Numbered from the stretch's first letter, positions 41,686-50,743 are shown. The stretch is DNA of 64,000 nt from Bog-257 sp963834135 (GCA_963834135.1 CAWIAN010000007.1:372001-436000), one strand, 5' to 3'. Made by a program: numbers and translations. Notes: generated by a model from the sequence alone, not told the origin.

Positions 41686-42414
41686 ATGCAGACTTTATCG
41701 GCTGACGAGATCGGGAAAAGTTACCGCGGTCGCAGGGTGGTCAGCGCCGTAAGTTTTTTTGTGAAACAAGGTGAAGTCGTGGGATTGCTGGGCCCCAATG
41801 GAGCCGGCAAAACCACCAGCTTCTACATCGTTGTGGGGCTGATTCCTTCCGATTCGGGTAGGGTCCTGATCGACGGACAGGACATTACCGACGTCCCGAT
41901 GTACTTACGGGCACGCAATCATGGGATCAGTTACCTGCCTCAGGAGCCTTCGATCTTCCGCAAGCTGACGGTCGAGGACAACATCCTGGCGGTGCTGGAA
42001 GCGCAGTCGATGTCCTGGCACGAGCGGCGCGAGCGCATGGAGCGCCTGATCGACCAGCTCGGCCTGCAGGTGATCCGCAAGAACCGGGGGTACGCACTCT
42101 CGGGGGGTGAGAGGCGCAGAGTCGAGATTGCACGCTGCCTGTGCATCTCGCCGTCGTTCATCCTGCTTGATGAACCCTTTTCCGGAATCGATCCCATTGC
42201 GGTTTTGGATTTGCAGAAAATTATCTCCGATCTTAAGACAAGCGGAATCGGAGTGCTGGTGACGGATCATAATGTTCGTGAGACGTTGTCGGTGACGGAT
42301 CGTGCGTACATCATTAACGAGGGAAGAATTTTCCGGACAGGTACGCCGGAGCAGCTCGGAAATGATGCGGAAGTTAAGCGAGTTTACTTAGGCGAGAGCT
42401 TTTCGTTGGTTTAA
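41686..42414 (+). CDS. lptB: LPS export ABC transporter ATPase
   Basis: A 242-residue ATPase that powers extraction of LPS from the inner membrane with LptFG. Walker A GPNGAGKTTSFYIVVG is near residue 38, YLPQEPSIFRKLTVEDNI is the Q-loop region with the LptB-type sequence, the signature is LSGGERRRVEIARCL and Walker B FILLDEPFSGIDPIAV. ITDHNVRETL-type switch residues are in VTDHNVRETLSVTDRAYII. The ATG directly follows the stop codon of the lptCA gene, so both are coupled. lptF and lptG are not in the window. Confidence 0.97.
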   Translation: MQTLSADEIGKSYRGRRVVSAVSFFVKQGEVVGLLGPNGAGKTTSFYIVVGLIPSDSGRVLIDGQDITDVPMYLRARNHGISYLPQEPSIFRKLTVEDNILAVLEAQSMSWHERRERMERLIDQLGLQVIRKNRGYALSGGERRRVEIARCLCISPSFILLDEPFSGIDPIAVLDLQKIISDLKTSGIGVLVTDHNVRETLSVTDRAYIINEGRIFRTGTPEQLGNDAEVKRVYLGESFSLV

Positions 42415-42454
42415 AATTTGAGTGAGGGGCGAATCTCCTCAGGGTTCTGTTTGC

Positions 42455-44230
42455 ATGGCATTGTTGCAGCCCAAGTTAAACCTCAGAGTTTCCCAGAAGC
42501 AAATTCTGACACCCGGCCTTGTGCAGATGGTCAGCGTTTTGGCGCTCAACAAGCTTGAGCTAGCCGACATGATCAATGCCGAGCTGACCGAGAATCCAGT
42601 TCTCGAAGAGCTGGATAACTCCGTTCCGCTTCTGGATGAAGTATCGGCCCGCGAAGAGAAGCTCGAGCGCGATAGCTCGCTGGCGCAGCAGGAGCAGCCT
42701 GCCACCACCCCGGAAGAAAAAGATCCCTTCGAAGAGATCGATTTCGGTTCGTTCTTCTCCGAATATCTCGACCCCGGCCTTCGCACCTCGATCGAGATGG
42801 AAGACAGCGAAAAGCCCTCATTCGAAAACTTCCTCTCCAAGCCCAGCACTCTGGCTGACCACCTGATGTGGCAGCTCGGCTCGCTGCACGTGAACGAAGA
42901 TGTTTATCGCGCGGCCGAGCTGGTAATCGGTAACCTGAACGAAGAAGGCTATCTCACCGCCAGCGACGACGAATTGCTGGGCCTGGCCCAGGAAGAGGCT
43001 CAGGATGCCGGTCCGGCTGTCCTGCCGGTGGTTGCTCCGCTGAGTCCGGAACCCGCGCCTGCAGCTGCGGCGCCCCCGGCAATCGATGGCCTCGAATTGG
43101 AAGACCAGAGCTTTACGGTTGCCGTAGCAGATGTAGTGGAAGACGATCTGGAACTCGAGCGACCGGAAGACGCCATGGTCGCGGAGCCGCAAGTCGAGCC
43201 AGTCCGGCCACCATCTCCGCGTCCGACCCTGGTGCCGCCGCGTACCGCGCCCGCTCGCGTGCCGTTCAGCCGCGACGCCCTGCGCGAAGCGATCGACGTG
43301 GTAAAGCAAATGGACCCGATTGGTGTGGGCGCACGCGATCTGCGCGAGTGCCTGCTGGCCCAGCTGCACGACCTGCGGCGAGTCAATCGCAAGAACGCGA
43401 ACGGCAATCACCTTGCCGAGTTGGAGGCCTTGGACGATGCGATTGTGCTGGTCGATCAGCACCTGCACGCGCTCCAGAACAAGCATTACAAGGAAGTCGC
43501 GAAAGCCATGGCCCGGCCGCTGGAAGCCGTCATGGCTGGCATGGAGTTCATCCGCACGCTCGATCCCCGTCCCGGCCTGCGTTACAACAAGGTCGAGACT
43601 CGGCTCATCGAACCGGATGTGGCCTTCATCAAGCAGGGAGACGAATATCTCGTCATGATGAATGACGAGGAGGTTCCGCAGCTGCGCCTGAACTCTTCTT
43701 ATCGCCGGCTGCTGAATCGGGACGTCGCCGAGAAAGACGTCCGCAACTACGTCAAGGAGCGCTACAAATCCGCGATCCAGTTGATCAAGAACATCGAGCA
43801 GCGCAAGCAGACCATTCTGCGTGTGTGCTATTCGATCCTGGAACGCCAGCGTGATTTCCTCGACCAGGGTATCGACCAGCTCAAACCGATGATGATCAAG
43901 GAAGTTGCCGAAGAGATCGGCGTGCATCCTTCGACCGTTAGCCGGGCGGTAGCCAACAAGTACGCACACACTCCGCAAGGCGTCTTCGAACTACGCTACT
44001 TCTTCAGCGAGAGCGTGAACGGCCCTGAGGGCAGCAGCACGTCGCTGCTGATTCTTAAGCGCCGGGTCAAGAAGCTCATCGAGGACGAAGATCCCACCAG
44101 GCCGTTGACCGACGAGCAGATCACCCGCATCCTCCAGTCGCAGGGTATCCAGGTCACTCGCCGCACGGTCGCGAAGTACAGGGAAGACATGCGCATCCCG
44201 AGCACTCACCAGCGCAGAGTGAAAAACTAG
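42455..44230 (+). CDS. rpoN: RNA polymerase sigma-54 factor
   Basis: A 591-residue sigma-54. Region I is the glutamine- and leucine-rich start (MALLQPKLNLRVSQKQILTP). An acidic region II follows, then the core-binding domain. Between about residues 178 and 270 lies a proline/alanine-rich insert not found in typical sigma-54, just before the conserved MDPIGVGARDLRECLL. The C-terminal part has HPSTVSRAVANKYAHTP and the RpoN box RRTVAKYRED. The ATG at 42455 is preferred over GTG at 42422 because it starts region I. The position after lptB and before hpf is conserved in many bacteria. Confidence 0.97.
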   Translation: MALLQPKLNLRVSQKQILTPGLVQMVSVLALNKLELADMINAELTENPVLEELDNSVPLLDEVSAREEKLERDSSLAQQEQPATTPEEKDPFEEIDFGSFFSEYLDPGLRTSIEMEDSEKPSFENFLSKPSTLADHLMWQLGSLHVNEDVYRAAELVIGNLNEEGYLTASDDELLGLAQEEAQDAGPAVLPVVAPLSPEPAPAAAAPPAIDGLELEDQSFTVAVADVVEDDLELERPEDAMVAEPQVEPVRPPSPRPTLVPPRTAPARVPFSRDALREAIDVVKQMDPIGVGARDLRECLLAQLHDLRRVNRKNANGNHLAELEALDDAIVLVDQHLHALQNKHYKEVAKAMARPLEAVMAGMEFIRTLDPRPGLRYNKVETRLIEPDVAFIKQGDEYLVMMNDEEVPQLRLNSSYRRLLNRDVAEKDVRNYVKERYKSAIQLIKNIEQRKQTILRVCYSILERQRDFLDQGIDQLKPMMIKEVAEEIGVHPSTVSRAVANKYAHTPQGVFELRYFFSESVNGPEGSSTSLLILKRRVKKLIEDEDPTRPLTDEQITRILQSQGIQVTRRTVAKYREDMRIPSTHQRRVKN

Positions 44231-44364
44231 CTGCTTTACCGGAACCTTGATCGTGTGTTGTCACGTCTAACGTGACAGGTATTGAAGGGAACCGGACGTT
44301 GTGGTGAATACCGCCGCGGCCAAAATAATAAGCAGAGAACTAGGCTGGGCGGGAAGGGAGCTCA

Positions 44365-44964
44365 ATGAACGTAGAGTACGTTGGAAGGCAGTATGAAGTA
44401 ACTCCCGCCATTCGTGACGAGGTCGAATCCGGCCTCGGCAAACTCACCAAAATCCTGGGCGAAAATTTCAAAAGCAAGGTCATTCTCACTGTCGAAAAGC
44501 ACCGCAACATTGCCGAAATCACGGTAAAGCGGCGCCGGGGACACCTTGTCGGACTGGCCGAAGCGACCGACATGCTCGTCGCCGTGAACCAGGCCATCGA
44601 GCATATCGAAACTCAGGTGCTGAAGCATAACGGCCGCCGCCGCGCCACCCATCGCAAAGCCAAGGACAAAGCCTGGAAAGCCCCGGTGGAGGCAGAAGCG
44701 GATGCGCAGATTACGGTAGGCGCCACAGCCGCTACCGCGGTGCCGGTAGTCGTCCACAAGTTCCCGTCGGTGGCACGCACTACCGAAGCGCATCTGGTGC
44801 GCTCGCAGGATTCGATTGCCATGCGTCCAATGACCGTGGAGGAGGCTGTCAAGGAATGCGAGTTCCGCGACCGCGAGGTGTTCATCTTCCGCGACGGCAA
44901 AGGCAGAATCAACGTGCTGCACCGGCGGAAAGACGGCAAGATCGAGCTGATCGAAGTGCCGTGA
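44365..44964 (+). CDS. hpf: Ribosome hibernation promoting factor, long form
   Basis: A 199-residue long-form HPF (RaiA/YfiA-related) that dimerises 70S ribosomes in stationary phase. Residues about 1-95 form the ribosome-binding domain (MNVEYVGRQYEVTPAIRDEV, then a HRNIAEITVKRRRGHLVGLAEATDM stretch). A linker is followed by the C-terminal dimerisation domain (about 145-199: RPMTVEEAVKECEFRDREVFIFRD, VLHRRKDGKIELIEV). The ATG has AAGGGAG four to five bases upstream. The place after rpoN is the classic context. A terminator follows. Confidence 0.97.
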   Translation: MNVEYVGRQYEVTPAIRDEVESGLGKLTKILGENFKSKVILTVEKHRNIAEITVKRRRGHLVGLAEATDMLVAVNQAIEHIETQVLKHNGRRRATHRKAKDKAWKAPVEAEADAQITVGATAATAVPVVVHKFPSVARTTEAHLVRSQDSIAMRPMTVEEAVKECEFRDREVFIFRDGKGRINVLHRRKDGKIELIEVP

Positions 44965-44987
44965 GAGACCGCGAAGCTGATCAAAAG

Positions 44988-45009
44988 AAGGGCGCTTGCG
45001 GGCGCCCTT
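44988..45009 (+). terminator. Terminator after hpf
   Basis: An eight-base-pair stem (AAGGGCGC/GCGCCCTT) with a TTGCGG loop, 24 bases after the hpf stop. The following bases TGTTGTTG are only moderately T-rich. The rest of the roughly 320-base gap up to 45281 shows no gene. Confidence 0.7.
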
Positions 45010-45281
45010 TGTTGTTGCCCGCGCTTGTTTACGCCTGCCGCAGAAAAGTTTCGCCGCAGGGATAAACAACCAGTAAAGAAAATGTTCCCAAACATTGACT
45101 CATCAGTAAGCCGTCGCGCAGGTGATCTTGTACATCCAATAATCCAGCTTGGGAAAAGCAGCCCGGTATCTGCCCTCGCAATTGTGCGATACAGGTAGCC
45201 GAACAACCAACCGGGTGCTGCTTCCATCTTAATCACACGGCTTGGGTCGCTGAGATTCGGGCCTGCAAGTTGGCACTTATT

Positions 45282-46451
45282 ATGAAAACAGGATTGAACG
45301 CAACTCTCGATCCATCGCGGCGCAGCAGCGAAGCCCTGGATTTCGAGGCCGCTCTGCGGCGGAAGATCGTCGGCCAGGATCCCGCCGTGGAAAAGGTCGC
45401 GGAGCTCTACCAGATGTTTCTTGCCGGCCTCAACCCTCCAGGCCGGCCGATCGGCAATCTTCTATTCCTGGGGCCGACGGGCTCCGGCAAGACGCGCGTG
45501 GTGGAAGCTATGGCCGAATCGCTCTTCGGCGACGCCCATGCCTGCATCAAAATTGATTGCGCGGAGTTCCAGCACTCACATGAGATTGCCAAGCTGATCG
45601 GTTCGCCTCCGGGCTACTTGGGCCATCGCGAGACCCACCCCCTGCTGACGCAGGAGGCGCTCAATCAGTGGCACACCGAGAAGCTGAAGCTCTCGATTCT
45701 GCTCTTCGACGAAATCGAGAAGGCGTCGGACTCCCTGTGGCAACTGCTGCTGGGAATCCTCGACAAGGCGACTCTGACGCTGGGTGACAACCGCCGCGTC
45801 GACCTGTCTCAGTGCGTCATCGTCATGACCTCGAACCTGGGTGCTGCCGAGATGAACGAGATGATCAATGGCACCCTGGGATTTGCCCAGACGCCCGCGC
45901 AGATGGACGCTAAGCTCGATCAAAAGATCGATCGCACGGCGGTCGAGGCAGCGCGCCGGAAATTCTCGCCCGAGTTCATGAATCGCATCGACAAGGTCGT
46001 GGTGTTTCGCATGCTCCGCAGCGAACACCTGGAACAGATCCTGGAGATCGAACTCGGCATGGTGCAGCAGCGCATCCTGCAGGCAACCGGCAACAACCAG
46101 TTCGTCTTCAGCTGCACGGCGCCGGTAAAGCAGTTCTTACTGCGGGAAGGCACCGACCTTCGCTACGGGGCACGCCATCTGAAGCGGGCGATCGAGCGCA
46201 ACATCGTTTTCCCGCTGGCGAATCTGGTCGCCACAGGACAGGTGAAGCTGGGTGACTTCATCCGCATCGACCTCGATAGCAAGGGCAAGATGACGTTTGT
46301 GAAGGAAGCGGAAGGCGCGCTAGTTCCGGTGCTGTTGGAACGGTACGGACCCGACGCTTCCGCACACGCAGCAGCGGCAGGTAAGGGCAGCAAAGTATCC
46401 AGCGCAGGCCGAGGAGGCCGCGAATTCGGAACGGCGATCGAGAGGAAATAG
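45282..46451 (+). CDS. Single-ring Clp-type AAA+ ATPase (ClpB D2-like)
   Basis: A 389-residue AAA+ protein with only one ring domain. Walker A GPTGSGKTRVVEA is near residue 64, the pore loop GSPPGYLGH near 107, Walker B ILLFDEIEKA near 139, sensor VMTSNLG, arginine finger PEFMNRID, and a ClpB D2-small-type C-terminal domain with YGARHLKRAIERNI. Full ClpB/ClpA have two rings and an N-domain; here these are missing. An IGF-type ClpP docking loop is not obvious, so a ClpP-independent unfoldase is possible. The ATG at 45282 is chosen over TTG at 45270. A terminator lies beyond the stop. Confidence 0.85.
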   Translation: MKTGLNATLDPSRRSSEALDFEAALRRKIVGQDPAVEKVAELYQMFLAGLNPPGRPIGNLLFLGPTGSGKTRVVEAMAESLFGDAHACIKIDCAEFQHSHEIAKLIGSPPGYLGHRETHPLLTQEALNQWHTEKLKLSILLFDEIEKASDSLWQLLLGILDKATLTLGDNRRVDLSQCVIVMTSNLGAAEMNEMINGTLGFAQTPAQMDAKLDQKIDRTAVEAARRKFSPEFMNRIDKVVVFRMLRSEHLEQILEIELGMVQQRILQATGNNQFVFSCTAPVKQFLLREGTDLRYGARHLKRAIERNIVFPLANLVATGQVKLGDFIRIDLDSKGKMTFVKEAEGALVPVLLERYGPDASAHAAAAGKGSKVSSAGRGGREFGTAIERK

Positions 46452-46494
46452 AACCCGAGCAGTTTGCACCTGGCCTTTGGCCATTGGCAAAACA

Positions 46495-46521
46495 GAAGCG
46501 CGGCGTAAGCCGCGCTTTATT
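46495..46521 (+). terminator. Terminator after the Clp-type ATPase gene
   Basis: AAGCGCGGC and GCCGCGCTT close a GTAA loop, followed by TATTT. It lies 44 bases after the stop and between two convergent genes. Confidence 0.75.
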
Positions 46522-46545
46522 TCGTCTTTAACTAACTGCCAACTG

Positions 46546-47898
46546 CTAATTGCTGGGCGGCGGGGGCGTCTGGTCCGAACTCCCGGGATTCTCCGTCGCA
46601 GGCGCCGGAGTTTCGCGTTGCGGCGGCAGCGGATAATATCCGTGCTTGGCGAAGACCTGCAGCCCTGGCCGCTTCACCCGCACTTCGATGTCGCGGTAAT
46701 TGCTGGAGGGTTTCTGCTCGGTGTTATAGCCCAGCGTGTATTGATAGCGGGCCTCCGCAGTGATTCGCGAATAAGCGCCTTCGATCGAATCGCGCGAGAA
46801 CTCGTCCAGTACATCGCCGCCCGTCGCATTGGCGTAGCGTGGCAGGATGTTGCTGTAACCAAATCCAGGAATGCGCGCCTTGGCGACCTTGCTGTAGACC
46901 GGCATGGCAGCCGTGTCTACGCCGATTCCGTAGACGGCGACGCCATCTGTCAGCAAAACCTTCAACACCTGCGCATAGCTGGCGCGGCTGCCATATTCCT
47001 GGCCGTCGCTGATGATGAAGATGATCTTGCGGCTGGTCGGAGAACGGTGTGCCAGCTCCTGCGCGGCTTGCAGAATGGCGTCGTTCAGCACGTGATACTC
47101 GGGCGTGGGTGTGATCACTTGCGATCCGCCGGGTATCGGTTTGCTATTGGTCGATGGCCCCGATCCGAACGGCCCGCCCACAACTGAAGCTCCGGCATTC
47201 TCACCACTCTCGTCCTTCAGACGTTGCAAGGCGAGAGCCACCCGGGTTGTGTTACCAAAATCCTGGCGCTTGTTGACCGTGTTTCCATACGTGAAGACAG
47301 CCACTTCATCGAAGGGGCCGAAGGCGCCGCCGAGCGCCGCGAATGTCTGATTGATTTTGCGCAGTTGAGGATCGGGCAGACCCTGATCGATGATCAGCGC
47401 CGCCGCCAGGGGAAAAGGATCGCTGGTGAAGAACGTGAGCTTCTGCGGAACCCCGTTTTCCAGGATAGAGAAGTCCTTAGCCAGCAGACCTTCCTCCAGC
47501 TTGCCCTCGTTGTCCTTCACCGTAACCGGGACGCTAACAAAGCTGACATTCTTAGTCAGGCGGAAAAGCTCGTCGCGGCCGCCCTGCTCGGCCGGAACAC
47601 TACCGGGGGGAACGGTTTTGATCTCTCGCGATCCCGGTGGCGGAGGCTGCGGATTGGTCTGTTCCGGAGGGCGAGTGGTTCCCGGCGCGGCGGGGTTTCC
47701 ACTAGATGTCGAGGAACCCTGATCGTCCGGACTGGGCTGAGCCGGTACGTTGGCGCTGGGTAATGGCGCGTTGTTCTGGGGCGCCGGAGCGTCAGGAAGC
47801 GTCTGCTGCTGCTGACCGAAGGCAAAGGCAGTCGTCAAAGTAATAGCTGCCGTCAGAAGTACAGTTCGGATTCGAAAGTCCAAGCGGCGAACAGACAT
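46546..47898 (-). CDS. VWFA-related acidobacterial protein without a canonical metal site
   Basis: A 450-residue exported protein. A signal peptide (VLLTAAITLTTAFAFGQ) is followed by a proline/glutamine-rich stretch and then a von Willebrand A-type domain: FSILENGVPQKLTFFTSDPF, AALIIDQGLPDPQ, EVAVFTYGNTVNKRQDF, KIIFIISDGQEYGSRAS. At the position of the DxSxS MIDAS motif it has DQGLPD, so the metal-dependent adhesion site is degenerate. The family is the VWFA-related acidobacterial type. It is divergent from a second VWFA gene at 48029. Start at 47898 (ATG) is preferred over longer frames. Role unknown; likely protein-protein contacts in the periplasm. Confidence 0.88.
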   Translation of the reverse strand: MSVRRLDFRIRTVLLTAAITLTTAFAFGQQQQTLPDAPAPQNNAPLPSANVPAQPSPDDQGSSTSSGNPAAPGTTRPPEQTNPQPPPPGSREIKTVPPGSVPAEQGGRDELFRLTKNVSFVSVPVTVKDNEGKLEEGLLAKDFSILENGVPQKLTFFTSDPFPLAAALIIDQGLPDPQLRKINQTFAALGGAFGPFDEVAVFTYGNTVNKRQDFGNTTRVALALQRLKDESGENAGASVVGGPFGSGPSTNSKPIPGGSQVITPTPEYHVLNDAILQAAQELAHRSPTSRKIIFIISDGQEYGSRASYAQVLKVLLTDGVAVYGIGVDTAAMPVYSKVAKARIPGFGYSNILPRYANATGGDVLDEFSRDSIEGAYSRITAEARYQYTLGYNTEQKPSSNYRDIEVRVKRPGLQVFAKHGYYPLPPQRETPAPATENPGSSDQTPPPPSN

Positions 47899-48028
47899 GG
47901 GTTCGAGTTGTCTCCAGGGGCTTGCCGGAACTCTGCCAGTATAAATGGACGGGCGACGCTCGGCAGCATAATCGCCCATATGGCTCAGCTTGCAATAGAA
48001 TGGATGCATCAGCCACGAAAGAGTAACT

Positions 48029-49102
48029 ATGTTGTTAAAGCGGTTTTACCAGCTTTCTACGTGTCTCTGCCTACTGCTGGGCTCCTGGCTCTATATGACA
48101 GCGCAGGATGGGCCCATGATTGTGCCCAAGACTCCGCCGCCGTCTCAGCAGCAACAGGACCAGCAGGATCAGCAAAACCAGCAGCCGGTCAACGGCAACG
48201 ATGACAACCTGCAAACCTTCAAGGCGCAGGTCAACGTCGTCAATCTGTTCTTCAACGTGAAGGACAAGCATGGCCTGCTCATCCCCAACCTCACTAAGGA
48301 CGATTTCCAGGTCTTTGAGGACGGCAAGCCGCAAACCCTCAAGTATTTCTCGGCTGAGAGCAATCAGCCCCTAACGCTGGGCATCATGATCGACACCAGC
48401 GCCAGCCAGACGCGCGTGCTCGACATTGAGCAGCAGTCTTGCGCGGAATTTCTGCATGCCGTGTTGCGCGATAAGGATATGGCGTTCGTGGTCAACTTCG
48501 ACGTGGATGTCGATCTCGACCAGGACTTCACAAATAACATCCGCGACTTGACGCGCTCGTTGAACAAAATGCAGATCAATGCCGGAGTTGGCGGTGGACC
48601 TCCCGGACTGGGTGGCGGACCGGTGCCAACCACCCCGCGCGGCACGCTGCTCTACGACGCGATTTACCTGGGTGCGGATGAGAAGCTGAAGAACGAAGTC
48701 GGACGCAAGGCGATGATCATCTTTACCGACGGTGAAGATGAGGGCAGCCGTTTGCGCATTCAGGACGCGATCGAGGCAGCGCAAAAAGCTGACACCATCT
48801 GCTACGTGATTCTGATCGCCGATCGCGGCTTTTACGGCGGCTTCGGCTATAGCGGCGATTCTGACATGCACAAGCTGGCTGAGGCTACCGGCGGCCGCGT
48901 GATCGAAGTAGGCAATAAGCAAGACAAGCTGAAGCAGGCTTTCGACCAGATTCAGAACGAACTGCGCAGCCAGTACAACATTGGCTATTCACCGAGCAAC
49001 AACAAGCTCGATGGCACCTATCGCAAGATCCAAATCAAGGCGAAGGGCGGCGAATACAAGGTGCAGGCCCGTCAGGGCTACTACGCAATGGCCAAGGATT
49101 AG
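48029..49102 (+). CDS. VWFA-related acidobacterial protein with canonical MIDAS
   Basis: A 357-residue exported protein with a signal peptide (LSTCLCLLLGSWLYMTAQ), a glutamine-rich linker (about 35-60) and a von Willebrand A domain. Its MIDAS motif is intact: MIDTSASQTR. Other family parts are NLTKDDFQVFEDGKPQTLKYF near 90 and AMIIFTDGEDEGSRLR near 230. A glycine/proline-rich loop (GVGGGPPGLGGGPVP) lies in the domain. It is divergent from the related gene at 46546-47898, which shares the overall design but lacks the metal motif. Both end with a similar beta-rich segment (YNIGYSPSN, YTLGYNTEQ). Confidence 0.9.
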   Translation: MLLKRFYQLSTCLCLLLGSWLYMTAQDGPMIVPKTPPPSQQQQDQQDQQNQQPVNGNDDNLQTFKAQVNVVNLFFNVKDKHGLLIPNLTKDDFQVFEDGKPQTLKYFSAESNQPLTLGIMIDTSASQTRVLDIEQQSCAEFLHAVLRDKDMAFVVNFDVDVDLDQDFTNNIRDLTRSLNKMQINAGVGGGPPGLGGGPVPTTPRGTLLYDAIYLGADEKLKNEVGRKAMIIFTDGEDEGSRLRIQDAIEAAQKADTICYVILIADRGFYGGFGYSGDSDMHKLAEATGGRVIEVGNKQDKLKQAFDQIQNELRSQYNIGYSPSNNKLDGTYRKIQIKAKGGEYKVQARQGYYAMAKD

Positions 49103-49153
49103 TACGAGTAGATCGGTTGGTTCCAGAGCGGATGAGAGTCCCCTCCTGTAGGA

Positions 49154-49212
49154 TGTCATCCTGAGCGAAGTGAACCGTTAGGTGAACGAAGTCGAAGGAC
49201 CCCTATACCCGC
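49154..49212 (+). repeat. TGTCATCCTGAGCG-type repeat, copy 3
   Basis: Starts TGTCATCCTGAGCGAAG and ends GAAGTCGAAGGACCCCTATACC. The stretch after it (about 49205-49240, up to TATCCCGG) resembles the middle of the copy at 37466-37629, showing that the family extends beyond the core. Confidence 0.75.
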
Positions 49213-49269
49213 AAAGTCTCGGATTCCCGGTATCCCGGCTCGATGACCCGATATATACCGGCGCGCGCT

Positions 49270-49542
49270 CTACTCCGCGGTGGTCGGGTCGATAATAGTA
49301 CGAATTTGGGAAACTCGATTGGCTGGAAATCCACCTTGCATTGCGTGCTTGCGGACCGTCTCCTCGTCGGGAGCAATGTAGACACAATAGATCTTGTCGT
49401 CAGTAACGTAGCTGTGCAGCCACTGAATTTGAGGACCCATATCCCGCAGCACACCGCAGGATTTCTGTGAGATACCGTGCAGTTGTTCGGCCGATAGCTT
49501 CCCCGCGTCTGGAATCTCCCGCTCAATGACAAATTTAGGCAT
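49270..49542 (-). CDS. DUF4242 family protein
   Basis: A 90-residue protein of the DUF4242 family: MPKFVIEREIPDAGKLS at the start and QIQWLHSYVTDDKIYCVYIAPDEETVRKHA in the middle, both typical. The fold is a small alpha/beta ferredoxin-like unit, and some relatives are annotated as nickel-binding; activity is unknown. It has a strong but very close ribosome-binding site (GGGAGG three bases before ATG). It is a single gene, convergent with the second VWFA gene. Confidence 0.9.
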   Translation of the reverse strand: MPKFVIEREIPDAGKLSAEQLHGISQKSCGVLRDMGPQIQWLHSYVTDDKIYCVYIAPDEETVRKHAMQGGFPANRVSQIRTIIDPTTAE

Positions 49543-49646
49543 GATCCTCCCTGTCGCCGTCTCAGTTGGAGTTCGCTGACCGGCCAGAACTCTGGATTCG
49601 TGAAGGTACTACTGTTGAAGAGGGAAACGCAAGCCGGGCATCGCGC

Positions 49647-50354
49647 CTAGAGATTCGCGGTTGCAATTGCCATCGCTGCGATCGCAGCGGTCTCGGCGCG
49701 AAGAATGGTATTTCCGAGCGATGCCGCAATCCACTGTGCGCTTGCAAAACTGCGCAGTTCGTCGTCCGTCCACCCGCCCTCGGGCCCAATAGCCAACCCC
49801 AACGAATCGGCATCGCGGGATTGCAACTGTTCGTTGAGAGTGACCCCGCGTTCGTTCTCCGCGAGCACAATTCTCAGCTCAGCGTTGACCTTCAGAGCTT
49901 CCGCAAAGGGGGTTGGGTCATCGATTTCCGGAGGCGACGTCCGCCGCGACTGTTGCGACGCTTCGCGGGCAATCCGTCGCCAGCGTTCGACGCGCTTGTC
50001 CGCCGCCAGCGCAAGATGTTTTTCCGTGCGCCGCGCTATCACCGGAACGATTGCCGCGACGTTCAGCTCAGTCGATTTCTCAATCGCCCACTCCATGCGA
50101 TCGAACTTGAAGATGGCCAGCAGCAAGGTGACGGGAGCAACTGTATTCGCGACTACCTTCTCGCCGAGGGTGAACTCCACGCGATTATCGGTAACACTGG
50201 CGACGACAGCCAGTCGAACCTGCTCTCCGCAGGCCACCTCGAACTCCTGTCCTACCCGCGCGCGCAAGGTGCGGGCGAGATGGGCCGCGTGCTCGCCAGT
50301 CAGAGCTGCGCGGTCAGCGGAGAATTCATCGGCAATCCAGCGTCGGCGCGTCAT
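49647..50354 (-). CDS. rsmE: 16S rRNA m3U1498 methyltransferase
   Basis: A 235-residue SPOUT-class methyltransferase that modifies U1498 of 16S rRNA. It opens MTRRRWIADEF and holds the RsmE signatures FKFDRMEWAIEKSTELNVAAIVPVIARRTE and SLGLAIGPEGGWTDDEL, the latter part of the SAM-binding knot, with SLGNTILRAETAAIAAM at the end. Length is normal. Its ATG overlaps the stop of the gene at 50351 by four bases, giving translational coupling to a membrane protein. Confidence 0.96.
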   Translation of the reverse strand: MTRRRWIADEFSADRAALTGEHAAHLARTLRARVGQEFEVACGEQVRLAVVASVTDNRVEFTLGEKVVANTVAPVTLLLAIFKFDRMEWAIEKSTELNVAAIVPVIARRTEKHLALAADKRVERWRRIAREASQQSRRTSPPEIDDPTPFAEALKVNAELRIVLAENERGVTLNEQLQSRDADSLGLAIGPEGGWTDDELRSFASAQWIAASLGNTILRAETAAIAAMAIATANL

Positions 50355-50734
50355 CGAGTGAAGAGTAGCAGAGCCGTAGCGATCGCCATGGCTGCGTACG
50401 CGCCCCCGAACAGGCGGTTCTGGCGGGTCAAGGTTTCTTCATCGAAGATCCGGCTGTTCATCAGGAATTCGACGGCCGACACCACGCCGACCAACGCAGC
50501 CATCACCAGCCAGCGCTCCTGGTGCATCTTGGCAACCAGCAGGTAGGGGATGATGAAGAGCGAGATAATCAGGTACGCGATGCCACCGACACGCGCGCGC
50601 TTGCGGCGCTTGGGATCCTGGTAGCGAACCAGAATGATGCGAGCCAACTCACGTGGTTTGGCCAATCGCGCCGCCGCCGGCAACGCCGTGACGACCAACA
50701 GAAACCACGCGTAAATGCGGAGAGCTTTATCCAA
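50351..50734 (-). CDS. Membrane protein coupled to rsmE
   Basis: A 127-residue membrane protein with four predicted helices (YAWFLLVVTALPAAARL, IAYLIISLFIIPYLLV, LVMAALVGVVSAVEFL and AAMAIATALLLF). It begins with TTG, since no ATG or GTG lies before the first helix; GAGC upstream gives only a weak ribosome-binding site. Its stop overlaps the rsmE start (ATGA), so both are likely translated together. No named family is recognised and no link to ribosome modification is known. Confidence 0.7.
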   Translation of the reverse strand: MDKALRIYAWFLLVVTALPAAARLAKPRELARIILVRYQDPKRRKRARVGGIAYLIISLFIIPYLLVAKMHQERWLVMAALVGVVSAVEFLMNSRIFDEETLTRQNRLFGGAYAAMAIATALLLFTR

Positions 50735-50743
50735 GAAGACGCT

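Noticed and set aside
42818..43978. 386-residue frame opposite rpoN
   Set aside because: Antisense to a clear sigma-54 gene; no motif; a shadow despite its length.
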